NCBI GenBank assembly: GCA_015062305.1
Contig: SUUX01000001.1
Location: 90,808 to 154,807 of the forward strand
Reading direction: 5' to 3'
Source of the DNA: Alphaproteobacteria bacterium
Lineage (GTDB): Bacteria; Pseudomonadota; Alphaproteobacteria; RF32; CAG-239
Length of the DNA stretch: 64,000 bases
The notes beneath the pieces are model-generated. The model was given only the letters and a program-made list of their open reading frames with translations. It had not been told where the DNA came from and did not search any database. A program made the position numbers and the translations under genes. Positions 35,902 to 45,544 of the stretch are shown in pieces; within the stretch, counting starts at the first letter, position 1, and every line of letters starts with the position of its first letter.

Positions 35902-35943
35902 CTGTGTAATTTAAAAATTTTTATTATATTAAATCTATAGACA

Positions 35944-36132
35944 ATGCTAAAAAATGTGAAAGATGTTGTCAGTTTTCTGGATGAAGCCGGCATCATAAGA
36001 AGTGAAATTAAACAGGTAAGCCTTCCCAAAATCAAAAATCCTTTATGGCGAATCAAAGGAATATCTCGATATTTTTTTATCGACCAGGAAGGAAACCTCA
36101 TCAAAACAGAAACTATAGGAGCTTCAGCTTAA
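35944..36132 (+). CDS. Small protein of unknown function (62 aa)
   Basis: MLKNVKDVVSFLDEAGIIRSEIKQVSLPKIKNPLWRIKGISRYFFIDQEGNLIKTETIGASA; well-placed promoter-like sequence upstream. Confidence 0.55.
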   Translation: MLKNVKDVVSFLDEAGIIRSEIKQVSLPKIKNPLWRIKGISRYFFIDQEGNLIKTETIGASA

Positions 36133-36225
36133 TGCTGACCTCCTATTTTTTTTGTTTATCTATGGTAGAATATTTTTTGGCAGTTTCAAAGCCACAAACA
36201 ATACAAGACAATGCAATAATTACTT

Positions 36226-36627
36226 TTACAAACCCCACCTGTAGTCTCCCCTGCTATCGGCAACACAGGCATCTCCATTGAAACTAAAATTACTAATAAT
36301 GCCATTTATGATGGTAAAACTGGTTTTGCAATAATAAGTGCTATAGCGTGGTTGATCTGACAAACCAATATCTGGTGTAGCTATGGCTGAATATGCAATA
36401 CTATTGGAATATGGTTGGTATCCTTGAGGGTGTTTTGAAAAATGCAAATATGTGATAACTTTTTCTTGTGGTGTGACATAAAAACTGTTACGAGGATATC
36501 CCCAAGACTGAAAAAGGCGTTCTTCTGACTGGCCAATCCATGGTTGCAACTCATCAGAATATGAAATATTGTTGCCGGCACAGCTAATTATTATCAGACA
36601 AATAAAGTATGTGACATATTTTTTCAT
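36226..36627 (-). CDS. Putative lipoprotein of unknown function
   Basis: Start at MKKYVTYFICLIIISCAG (lipobox-like IISC); remainder unrecognised. Confidence 0.6.
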   Translation of the reverse strand: MKKYVTYFICLIIISCAGNNISYSDELQPWIGQSEERLFQSWGYPRNSFYVTPQEKVITYLHFSKHPQGYQPYSNSIAYSAIATPDIGLSDQPRYSTYYCKTSFTIINGIISNFSFNGDACVADSRGDYRWGL

Positions 36628-36670
36628 AACTAAATCTCCTGTTGAAGATGTAGTCAATGAGTTTTTGATT

Positions 36671-37960
36671 TTAAAGGTTTTTGAGTATTTTTTGGAGTTT
36701 GGCGGCTGATGATTTGCAAATACGCACCTTTAAGATGGTGGAATCTTCGTGATGACGACAAGAAAGAACCTCTGAATTGGCGTATATCCATGCAATGCTT
36801 TTGCCATCGTATGACGGAACTGAAAATTCGATAACCTCGTAGTCTATGGCCAAGCGGTCATCTAGCAATTTGAGAAACTCTTGACACCCCTCCCCGCTAT
36901 AAGCCGAGACAAGCAATGCCTTGGAATGTGATGATAATTTTTGTTTATCTTCTGAAGACAATAAATCTACTTTGTTGAGCAACTCAATATAACGCTTATC
37001 TTCTTCAATATTTTGTAAACCAATATTTTTCAGAACCTTTAGCACATCTTGTCGTTGTTCTTTGCTGTTTGGGTTGGCAATATCTCTGACATGGACAATG
37101 ATATCTGCTTCCAAAACTTCTTCTAACGTTGCTCTGAAGGCCATTACCAATTCATGAGGCAAATCTGAGATGAAACCAACAGTATCTGATAAAATAGCCA
37201 AACGGCCTGAAGGCAACGTTATCTTGCGAAGAGTGGTGTCTAAGGTGGCAAACAACATATCTTTGGCCAAAACAGAACCCTGTGATAAATAATTGAACAA
37301 TGATGATTTGCCGGCGTTGGTATAACCGACCAGTGCCACAACAGGATATGGAACACGTTGACGTGAAGAACGCTGGATTTTGCGAGTTTGGCGAACTTTT
37401 TCTAAATCTTTTTTAATGCGCAGGATTTTGTCATCTATAATTCTTCTATCTAACTCTATTTGTGTTTCTCCGGGACCACCTAAAAATCCGGCACCACCTC
37501 GTTGGCGCTCCAAGTGTGTCCAGCTTCTGACCAAACGACTGCGCTGGTAGCTCAGATGTGCGAGTTCTACCTGCAATTTTCCCTCGTTAGTTTGGGCTCT
37601 TTCTCCAAAAATCTCTAAGATTAGAGCTGTACGGTCAATGACCTTAATTTGCATAAATTTTTCAAGATTGCGTTGTTGAATGGGACTAAGGGAGCTATCT
37701 ACAACCATAAGCTCTATACCCAAAGCAACAAACTCTGTTCGTAGACGCTCTAACACCCCTTGCCCTAGTAATGTTGAGGGTTTGGCTGAGCGTATTTTGA
37801 TAATCTCTTGATATTCTACAGTTAAGTTTATGGCACAAGCCAAACCAACAGCCTCTTCTAATCTGGCTTCAGAAGATAAACTAATCTTTGCATCTGCAAT
37901 ATCGGGAAAAATTACAGCTGCTTTGGTGACCGGGTGAGAATTAAATTCTATTAGTGACAA
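36671..37960 (-). CDS. hflX: GTPase HflX
   Basis: GGAGFLGGPGETQIELDRR, ALVGYTNAGKSSLFN, DTVGFISDLP. Confidence 0.96.
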   Translation of the reverse strand: MSLIEFNSHPVTKAAVIFPDIADAKISLSSEARLEEAVGLACAINLTVEYQEIIKIRSAKPSTLLGQGVLERLRTEFVALGIELMVVDSSLSPIQQRNLEKFMQIKVIDRTALILEIFGERAQTNEGKLQVELAHLSYQRSRLVRSWTHLERQRGGAGFLGGPGETQIELDRRIIDDKILRIKKDLEKVRQTRKIQRSSRQRVPYPVVALVGYTNAGKSSLFNYLSQGSVLAKDMLFATLDTTLRKITLPSGRLAILSDTVGFISDLPHELVMAFRATLEEVLEADIIVHVRDIANPNSKEQRQDVLKVLKNIGLQNIEEDKRYIELLNKVDLLSSEDKQKLSSHSKALLVSAYSGEGCQEFLKLLDDRLAIDYEVIEFSVPSYDGKSIAWIYANSEVLSCRHHEDSTILKVRICKSSAAKLQKILKNL

Positions 37961-37961
37961 T

Positions 37962-38183
37962 TTATTTTGAAATTTCTACGTCAATTGCATCTGCCGGCAT
38001 GATAGTAGATACGGCATGCTTATATATCAACTGAGTGTGACCATCACGACGAAGCAACAATGATGCATCGTCAAACCAAGTGATAATCCCTTGTAACTTT
38101 ACACCATTTACCAAAAATACGGTAACAGATACTTCATTATCACGGATATTGCCTAAAAAATCGGCTTGAACATTTTGAGACAT
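37962..38183 (-). CDS. hfq: RNA chaperone Hfq
   Basis: 73 aa; [44 protein letters not shown]. Confidence 0.96.
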   Translation of the reverse strand: MSQNVQADFLGNIRDNEVSVTVFLVNGVKLQGIITWFDDASLLLRRDGHTQLIYKHAVSTIMPADAIDVEISK

Positions 38184-38252
38184 AGGATTTTCCTTCTTTA
38201 TTATTTATTGCTCTTTAATTCTAACAACATTTTTTTTAATTAGTAAAGCTTT

Positions 38253-39611
38253 TTAAGAAAAAATATTTTCAGCATAGCGAATAACCGAAGAATCTACATA
38301 TAGCAATATGTTGTCCCCAGATAATAATGTGGTGGTGGGATCGGGATATATCTTCTCGGAACCTCTGATGATTAAGAATATGCGACTTTGTTTGGGAAGA
38401 TTTAAAGAGCCTATTTTTTTGCCGTTACATAAATCTTCGGCCTCTATCTTTATCTCCCATATTTCTCCATGGCCTCGGCTTACAGCATAAGCTTCTTGCA
38501 ACTTGACACGACGAAGTTCTTTGAGAATCTTGGAAATAGTCACCGAACGTTTGTCGATGAGTGTGCTGTCACCAATATTGAATACCATATTGCTATATGA
38601 TGGGGTATTGACCACAGAAATGGTGTTGGTTACTCCTCTTTTGGCAGATAAAAGAGAGGCAAGCAAATTATCTTTATCACTTGGTGTTACTGCTATGGCA
38701 ACATCTGTGTGATTGATATCTGCTTCATTTAGAATAATATCACTAAGCATTTCTCCATTGATTACTACCGCATTGGGCAGTTCTCGTGCCAGATATCTGG
38801 CATTGTCCAAATTTTCTTCTATTATTTTGTAGCTTATAATACTGTCTTCAAGCTCAATAAGTTGTCCTAAATGCTCGGCAATAGCATTGCCTCCAAAAAT
38901 GAGAACTCTTTCATTTGTTGTCTTTTCGGCACCAAATGCGTTTATTACATCGTATGCATGATGCATATCTGTATATAAATTTATCTCATCGCCAGAAGAC
39001 AGGATATCATACGCCTCCGGTATAAAACAACGCCCGTCCCTAATGATGGAAACGATTGCAATGTCTAAATTGTCATCTTGACGATAAAGCTGGTTGAGAG
39101 GAACGTTTAATAACGGACAGTTTGCTGAAAGTTTTAGACTTAAAACACATCCCTGTTTATCTAATACCGGCAATATTCCTCTGCACCCTGGATATTTGAT
39201 GATCTGTAAAATATTTTCAGATACTTCTATATCCGGTGATATAATCAAATCTATTGGCAAGTGTTTATCATTGTACATAGCTCCCCAAATAGGATCTAAA
39301 AAAACATCACTATCTATTCTGGCAATTTTGCGGGGAATATCAAACAACGTATATGCAATTTGGCAAGCCATCATATTAACTTCGTCTACGTTTGTGACTG
39401 CCAAAATTAAATCTGCATCTTTTGCGCCTGCTCTTTCTAAAATATCGGGATGAGAAGCCTCTCCAAACACAGGCAAAATATCAAATTCTGTAGAAATCTC
39501 GTCTAGGCGCCGTTGATTGTTGTCTACAACGGCAATGTCATTGTTGCCTTGAACCAAATAGCTGACAATGCTTTGCCCTATGCTACCGGCTCCACATACG
39601 ATTATTTTCAA
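38253..39611 (-). CDS. trkA: Trk system potassium transporter TrkA
   Basis: 452 aa; two NAD-binding domains (CGAGSIGQSIVSYL, IFGGNAIAEHL) and TrkA-C segments. Confidence 0.95.
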   Translation of the reverse strand: MKIIVCGAGSIGQSIVSYLVQGNNDIAVVDNNQRRLDEISTEFDILPVFGEASHPDILERAGAKDADLILAVTNVDEVNMMACQIAYTLFDIPRKIARIDSDVFLDPIWGAMYNDKHLPIDLIISPDIEVSENILQIIKYPGCRGILPVLDKQGCVLSLKLSANCPLLNVPLNQLYRQDDNLDIAIVSIIRDGRCFIPEAYDILSSGDEINLYTDMHHAYDVINAFGAEKTTNERVLIFGGNAIAEHLGQLIELEDSIISYKIIEENLDNARYLARELPNAVVINGEMLSDIILNEADINHTDVAIAVTPSDKDNLLASLLSAKRGVTNTISVVNTPSYSNMVFNIGDSTLIDKRSVTISKILKELRRVKLQEAYAVSRGHGEIWEIKIEAEDLCNGKKIGSLNLPKQSRIFLIIRGSEKIYPDPTTTLLSGDNILLYVDSSVIRYAENIFS

Positions 39612-40582
39612 CAGTTTTCTCCTTCTATATAGGTATCAAAAAAACGATTAATCTCAGTATAAGCAGCTTCTAGATTATCTATGCGAACATAGGCTTCTCT
39701 GAACTTGCGGGCATCTCTCATGTTTTTGCAGTACCAACAAACATATTTGCGAGATAAGCCTAGAGCCAAACGCTCACCATAATACTCTACTAAATATTTT
39801 ATATGGGTGAGCAAGGTCTGTTTAACAAGGGCTGTCGGTATGGGTGTGGGTTCTTGATTGTGACTCAAATATGCATCTATTTGCGAAATAAGCCACGGCA
39901 TACCTAATGCTGCTCTGCCAACCATCACGCCATCGGCTTTGGTATATTCTAGCATTTGTTGTGCGCTTTGGGCCGAACAAACATCTCCGTTGCCAATTAC
40001 AGGGATTTTTACGGCATCTTTAACCGCTGCAATAATATCCCAATCTGCAGTGCCAGAATAAAATTCTGAGCGAGTGCGACCATGAACAGTAATATATGCA
40101 GCTCCACTATCTTCACACATTTTGGCAAATTCAACAGCATTTACATGATTGCAATCCCAACCTTTGCGAAATTTGATGCTAACTTTTAGCGAAGTTGCTT
40201 TGACAACCGTTTGTATTATTTGAGAGGCCAATTTGATATCGGTCATAAGGTGTGAGCCTGACTTGTTGGCTATAATTTTTTTGACAGGGCAGCCCATATT
40301 TATGTCTAGAGAATGAGCTCCTAATTCTGCGGCTAATTTGGCTGCCTCATCAAATAGAGCCAAGTCGCTGCCAACCAACTGAACAACCACCGGATATGGC
40401 TCGTCTCTGACATCTGCTATGCGATATGTTTTGGGGTTTTTACGTGAAAGAGCATTGATTGCCACCATTTCTGATACAATATTGCCACCCCCGAAAGAGG
40501 CTGTCAGCTTGCGCAGCGGTTTGTCGGTGATACCGGCCATGGGGGCTAAAAAAACTTTGCTCTCAAAATCTAATATCTGCAT
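39608..40582 (-). CDS. dusB: tRNA dihydrouridine synthase (DusB/NifR3 type)
   Basis: VFLAPMAGITDKPLRKL, SLDINMGCPVKKI, ITVHGRTRSEFYSG, IPVIGNGDV, DGVMVGRAALG; overlaps trkA start by 4 bp. Confidence 0.95.
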   Translation of the reverse strand: MQILDFESKVFLAPMAGITDKPLRKLTASFGGGNIVSEMVAINALSRKNPKTYRIADVRDEPYPVVVQLVGSDLALFDEAAKLAAELGAHSLDINMGCPVKKIIANKSGSHLMTDIKLASQIIQTVVKATSLKVSIKFRKGWDCNHVNAVEFAKMCEDSGAAYITVHGRTRSEFYSGTADWDIIAAVKDAVKIPVIGNGDVCSAQSAQQMLEYTKADGVMVGRAALGMPWLISQIDAYLSHNQEPTPIPTALVKQTLLTHIKYLVEYYGERLALGLSRKYVCWYCKNMRDARKFREAYVRIDNLEAAYTEINRFFDTYIEGENC

Positions 40583-40924
40583 TTATACCTTAAAGTCAAA
40601 TTCTCGGTTATTCTTAAACATAAAATCTATTAAAACGGTTGGCTCTTTGAGTGCATCTCTAACCTGTTGATATGATGTTGTTGCATATAAATTCTCAGAC
40701 AAAGATGGAGAGCCGCTCGTTTGTAACGTCCAGCTTATATTTTCTGGCAATAGCTGATAGGCATAGTTCTCTATACGGTTGTAATAATATCTGTATTCTT
40801 CTGTTGATGTTTCGGCAAAATTTGCTCTATCAGAGGAACTTTGCTTGAGTTTTATGCGATCTACAGAAGAATATATTTGGTCTTGTAGATTGTTGAAGTA
40901 ATTGTTTAGGTTTAATCTGCTCAT
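40583..40924 (-). CDS. Hypothetical protein, apparently co-transcribed with the 1397-aa coiled-coil gene
   Basis: 113 aa ORF abutting dusB and only 9 bp from the giant ORF. Confidence 0.65.
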   Translation of the reverse strand: MSRLNLNNYFNNLQDQIYSSVDRIKLKQSSSDRANFAETSTEEYRYYYNRIENYAYQLLPENISWTLQTSGSPSLSENLYATTSYQQVRDALKEPTVLIDFMFKNNREFDFKV

Positions 40925-40933
40925 TGATTAATA

Positions 40934-43900
40934 TTACTCCAACTTATCCATAATTTTGGCAAGAATGTAATAGAGTTTTCCGATATCGGCACCAGAGATA
41001 ACAGATAGTAACAAACCGGAATTCTCATGTTTTTTAGCAGCAGAAACCAAGAGCTCAAATTCTGCAAGATATGCATTTATTTGATTGCGGAAGTCACTGT
41101 TTTTCTCAAATTCTTTGCGAACAGCAGACATCTGTGTTTTGGTGATGTTGCGAGATAGATAACGAACAAAAACATCGGTATCGCCATTATAAAAACGTTT
41201 CCATAAATCATCTTCATCTTTGGGGTTGAATACCCTGTTGATGTCAACAGAAATACTTTCTAATTTTTCAATTATGGAACCAGCCTGCTTTAGGAAACCT
41301 TCAATCTGAATTCCTTGGTACGCAGTTGTAAGTGTTTTTAGGGTGTCATCTGCTTTGCGAGAATGCTCTCCAAGCTCTTTTATCTGATTGCTTATATTGT
41401 CTTTGAAGCGAATTGCATCTTTGATAATATTTTCGCTACTGATGTTGAAATTGTGACTTGTTTCCAACAATGTACCCATGGCACTATTTACTTTGCCTAC
41501 AGTATCATCTGTAGCGGCAACCAAAGCATTAGACTGTTTGATGAACACCTCTCCTGAACCCAAAATATCGTTAGATATGCGTTCGGCATTGGCGGCAATC
41601 TCACTGATTGATGCGCGGAGTTTATCTGCAGAATTGCTCATGTGTGTAGCACTAACCTTGGCCGCCTCTTCCATTTGCAGACCTAAATTCTTCAGATCCT
41701 TGCCTAAGCCTTTGACCTTATCATAGGCATCATTAGCTCTGTCTGCCAATTGGTTCGATGTGTCATTTAATACGGTATTAAAACAATCAACTAATTTTTT
41801 GGTATCGTTAGATATTTGTACCATTTTGTCTCTTTGAGCAGAGATGAGGCTGTTTATCTCTATTACTCCGGTACTGGTTTCGGCGGTAACGGTATTAAAT
41901 CCGGCAATATATTTCTCATATTCGCCAAATATACTACCAATTCTTTCAACTGATTGTTTTACTGCAACATCTAAGTCTTCGCTATTTTGAGTTAGTGAAA
42001 GGCTAACTTGATCCATACTCTTCATAGAGTTCTTAGATATCTTGCTCACATCTTCACCGGCCTTGATAAGTCGATCCCCCAGAACATCAAACTCATAGGC
42101 TAATTTTGTTGAAGTCTCAAATATATGATCTGCATTGCTATGGAAATTGTCATTTACCTCTTTCATTTTAAGAGAAATATTGGTTGTGGCATCAGAAAGA
42201 TATTTGAACTGTTGGGCCAATGATGCCTCGCCTAAACGACTTTGGGTTGCCAAAGTATTGGCAACTTCGGTTAACGAATTTGCCTGTTCGTTTAGGGCGT
42301 TATTAATTTCTTCACTCTGACTGCGTAATCTTACTGCAGCCAAATCAATATTCTTTGCGTGTTCATCAATCAATTTGTAAACACTGGCGCCGGTCTTGCT
42401 AAGTTCTGTTTCGGCGTTTTGAATATGTGTACAACTATCTTGCAGGCTAGAAACAGAGGAGCGTCCTTGTTCGTCAATACTCTTTGCGGCCTGTCCAAAT
42501 AATCCGATTTGTTCCTGAATTTTTTGAGAAATATCTTGAAGGTTTGCAGTAGTATCATCTACCATGGTTTTGATATTGCTATTTTTTGCTGCAACCATTG
42601 CCTCAATCTCTGACAATCTGTCAATAGAACGATGTGTATTGTTGACAACAGCCTCTGTGTGACGAGATGTATCTTCTTCTAACATGACCATACGAGAAAA
42701 TACCTTATCAGCACTTTGCTCTATAATGTTTACCTGCTTTTTGAGTGCATCACTCATCTCTTCGGCGTGGTCTGATATCTTATCACAAAAACTATAAAAC
42801 TCATTTTGTTGTTGCTTAAATAATGTATTGAGAGCTGCGGCTTTTTCATCAAATCCGGCAGCAACACCTGTGGTATATTCAGTGGTGCTACGAGAAATTT
42901 CGTGCAAAGCTTTAGTCTGAATATCGAAGTTATCGGCAGCCTTGCGGAAGCTTTCTAGAGATGTGTGAGTAGATTCATTAATAGCTTTGTTTTGCTGATT
43001 GAGAGAGGCTTCTATGCCGGCTACTCGTTCAGATACATTTTTGCTCAATAATTCCAGATTTTGGTTTTGGGTGTTTAACACACTTTCAAATTGTGTAACT
43101 TTGGCAAGTGTGCGGTTTGCCGAAGTATCAAATAAATTGGCTTGTTCAAACAAGTTGTCATTGATGGATTTGCTTTTGTTGATGACATCATTGCATGATA
43201 TTAACATATCGTTGATGTTTTCTTTGAGTTTTTCAACAGTAGAACTTGCATCAGATTGCAACTTAACAGAAACAGATGACAATTCATCCAGCTGACGTTT
43301 GAGTTCTATCTTGGTGTCTTCTACTTGGGCAGCACTAGAGGTAATGTTCTTATGTTGCTGAGCCAAGGAGGCCTCGCTTACCTGAGATTGAGCAACAACA
43401 ACAGCTGATGCCTCAGATAAATTATTGGCAAAGCGATTCATATTATCAGATGCATCATTCATTGCTTTAATGCTCTCATCGACTTTGAGGCAAATATTAT
43501 CACAAGCAGAATCTACTCCATTGTTCATGATGTTGATTTGCTCAACAACATCGGTTATCGTGTCTTTGATATGTTGGCGACGTGTTTGCAGATTGTCTCC
43601 GGCTTGTGTCATGGTTGTCATAGCTTCTTCGGTTAAACGTTGTAATACCTTCGTTTTTTCATCTAAAGAATCTATGTATACAATCAAATGCTCATTGGCC
43701 AGAGATGATTTGTTTTGCAGATTGTTGATGTTGTTCTCAAGTGCAACATCTGCTTTTTGAATAGAGTTGGCAACTTGGTCGGCAACATCATTAAGGTTGT
43801 GCACTTGAATTGATACGCTCTCTTCTAAATTGTTGCTGCGAACCATCAACTTGTCGATCTCTTGGGCTAAGAGATCTCCATGGTTAGACAGTTTTTTATT

Positions 43901-45127
43901 GATGATATCTGCGTGTTGTTGCAGATTGTTGATGAGCTCGGCAACCTCATGATTATTTTGCGACATTGCAGCACCAACCTTTTTGATTTGTTCGTCTACA
44001 GAACTACCTAAATCATTCATTCCTTTGTTTAGGTGTTCATGTATGCTGATAATCTTCTCTGAGGCATGTTTGGCTATGTCGTTTACTTTATCTTTCATGA
44101 CATTGCCGCTTGAGGCTATAGCGTGCTCCAGTTTGGATGTATGCTCGTTGAGGTGAGATGCTAAATTTTCTACTTCGTTAGAAACAACTGTTTTGAGTTC
44201 TTCACAATTACTGATGGCTTCTTGAGATATGTTTTGCAAACTTTGAGCGTGTGTTGTCAATGTGTTGTTTACATTTTGTAAGTTATCTGCAGCTTCTAGT
44301 GAAACCTTTTGTAACAAATTGCCTGCATACTCAATATTTTTGCCAGAATCCTCTGAAAGTTGATGCAAGAAATCTACAGAATCTTTCATCTCTTTGAGTT
44401 TGGGTAAAAGTTTTTCAAAAAGATTGTTGAGGCTACGCTCAATATCTTCGGCACCATCTACAAAATCTCGGTTAAAGCTGGCAAAAGTGGCTGTGGAATT
44501 TTGAGCCTTTGATGTAATATTTTCAAAATTCTGCGTCAGATATTTGACACCATCACTCAACTCTACAATGGTTTTGGAAGAATAGTTATCTAATGTGGCA
44601 ACAAGTTTGGCAAACTCATTGATATTGCCACGAATTTCATCTTTTATCTTGGCCGTGTGTTCGGTTGCCAACTTGCTAACTTCTTGCAATTCTACAACTT
44701 GAGAACGAATTGCATCTGCCATAGCCTTGGCTGTTTGGGGGGCTCCATCTTCGGGGTATACCAACTGATTCATGTAGGCACGCAAAAACTTGGCTTCTTG
44801 CTTAAATGATGTTCCCCTATCAATATAAGCCATAACAACCCAGATAATTGCCAAGGGCAAAGTTATGCCTGCCAAGAATCCGCCAAATTCATCCGGCATC
44901 ATCAAGAACAGATTGTCCCATCCAAAAAATTGTGTGATGTATATCAACACGATGGCAAACCAAACCACACTCACTCCTATCATGAGTTTGTGCAAATTGT
45001 TGTTTAGCCATGACGGTTTTTCCTCAATCTCTACAGATTTTGGTGTGTCTTGCATAAAATGTGGAAGCTCGTTTGCAGATATAGCTGTACGATTCACAGC
45101 GGTTTTGTTAGACATTTTGTTCCCCAT
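40934..45127 (-). CDS. Giant N-terminally membrane-anchored coiled-coil protein (polar-organiser/growth-pole-like by architecture)
   Basis: 1397 aa; two N-terminal TMs (LMIGVSVVWFAIVLIYITQFF; GGFLAGITLPLAIIWVVMAYI) then >1200 aa of heptad-rich, Q/N/S-rich coiled coil with recurring EASLAQQ-type segments. Confidence 0.8.
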   Translation of the reverse strand: MGNKMSNKTAVNRTAISANELPHFMQDTPKSVEIEEKPSWLNNNLHKLMIGVSVVWFAIVLIYITQFFGWDNLFLMMPDEFGGFLAGITLPLAIIWVVMAYIDRGTSFKQEAKFLRAYMNQLVYPEDGAPQTAKAMADAIRSQVVELQEVSKLATEHTAKIKDEIRGNINEFAKLVATLDNYSSKTIVELSDGVKYLTQNFENITSKAQNSTATFASFNRDFVDGAEDIERSLNNLFEKLLPKLKEMKDSVDFLHQLSEDSGKNIEYAGNLLQKVSLEAADNLQNVNNTLTTHAQSLQNISQEAISNCEELKTVVSNEVENLASHLNEHTSKLEHAIASSGNVMKDKVNDIAKHASEKIISIHEHLNKGMNDLGSSVDEQIKKVGAAMSQNNHEVAELINNLQQHADIINKKLSNHGDLLAQEIDKLMVRSNNLEESVSIQVHNLNDVADQVANSIQKADVALENNINNLQNKSSLANEHLIVYIDSLDEKTKVLQRLTEEAMTTMTQAGDNLQTRRQHIKDTITDVVEQINIMNNGVDSACDNICLKVDESIKAMNDASDNMNRFANNLSEASAVVVAQSQVSEASLAQQHKNITSSAAQVEDTKIELKRQLDELSSVSVKLQSDASSTVEKLKENINDMLISCNDVINKSKSINDNLFEQANLFDTSANRTLAKVTQFESVLNTQNQNLELLSKNVSERVAGIEASLNQQNKAINESTHTSLESFRKAADNFDIQTKALHEISRSTTEYTTGVAAGFDEKAAALNTLFKQQQNEFYSFCDKISDHAEEMSDALKKQVNIIEQSADKVFSRMVMLEEDTSRHTEAVVNNTHRSIDRLSEIEAMVAAKNSNIKTMVDDTTANLQDISQKIQEQIGLFGQAAKSIDEQGRSSVSSLQDSCTHIQNAETELSKTGASVYKLIDEHAKNIDLAAVRLRSQSEEINNALNEQANSLTEVANTLATQSRLGEASLAQQFKYLSDATTNISLKMKEVNDNFHSNADHIFETSTKLAYEFDVLGDRLIKAGEDVSKISKNSMKSMDQVSLSLTQNSEDLDVAVKQSVERIGSIFGEYEKYIAGFNTVTAETSTGVIEINSLISAQRDKMVQISNDTKKLVDCFNTVLNDTSNQLADRANDAYDKVKGLGKDLKNLGLQMEEAAKVSATHMSNSADKLRASISEIAANAERISNDILGSGEVFIKQSNALVAATDDTVGKVNSAMGTLLETSHNFNISSENIIKDAIRFKDNISNQIKELGEHSRKADDTLKTLTTAYQGIQIEGFLKQAGSIIEKLESISVDINRVFNPKDEDDLWKRFYNGDTDVFVRYLSRNITKTQMSAVRKEFEKNSDFRNQINAYLAEFELLVSAAKKHENSGLLLSVISGADIGKLYYILAKIMDKLE

Positions 45128-45303
45128 AAAAAATAATATTCCCCAGCCCTACTTGGACCAAAGGTATAATAAAACATTATTTTCAAATTGGAAACAAATA
45201 CTGTGTTTTTAATACACTTATCCACAGTGCAAAGCCACACCGGCTTTACTAAGTAGTCATTCACACAGCGCTCTTCTTTCGGGGGCTTACTTTGCACCCA
45301 AAT

Positions 45304-45483
45304 TTATTCCTCAGCCTTTTTACGTAACACATAATTTAGCTTTTGCAAAGCTTGTAACTGCATTTGTTCTTGGCTCAAGTTTGCTGGAACTACAACCGAT
45401 GCTTCAATTTTTGTTTCTGGTTCAATGGCTGTTACCTTAACGTATGCCCCTTGGCGAATAAATTCAAACAAAACCTCTGACAT
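45304..45483 (-). CDS. Small conserved protein (DUF6898-like)
   Basis: MSEVLFEFIRQGAYVKVTAIEPETKIEASVVVPANLSQEQMQLQALQKLNYVLRKKAEE; start inside ORF 45304..45513. Confidence 0.6.
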   Translation of the reverse strand: MSEVLFEFIRQGAYVKVTAIEPETKIEASVVVPANLSQEQMQLQALQKLNYVLRKKAEE

Positions 45484-45544
45484 CTTATTTTTCCTCTTAT
45501 AGTTTAAACACACCCTTCTTTGGTTTAAGAAAGGTGTGTTTGAG

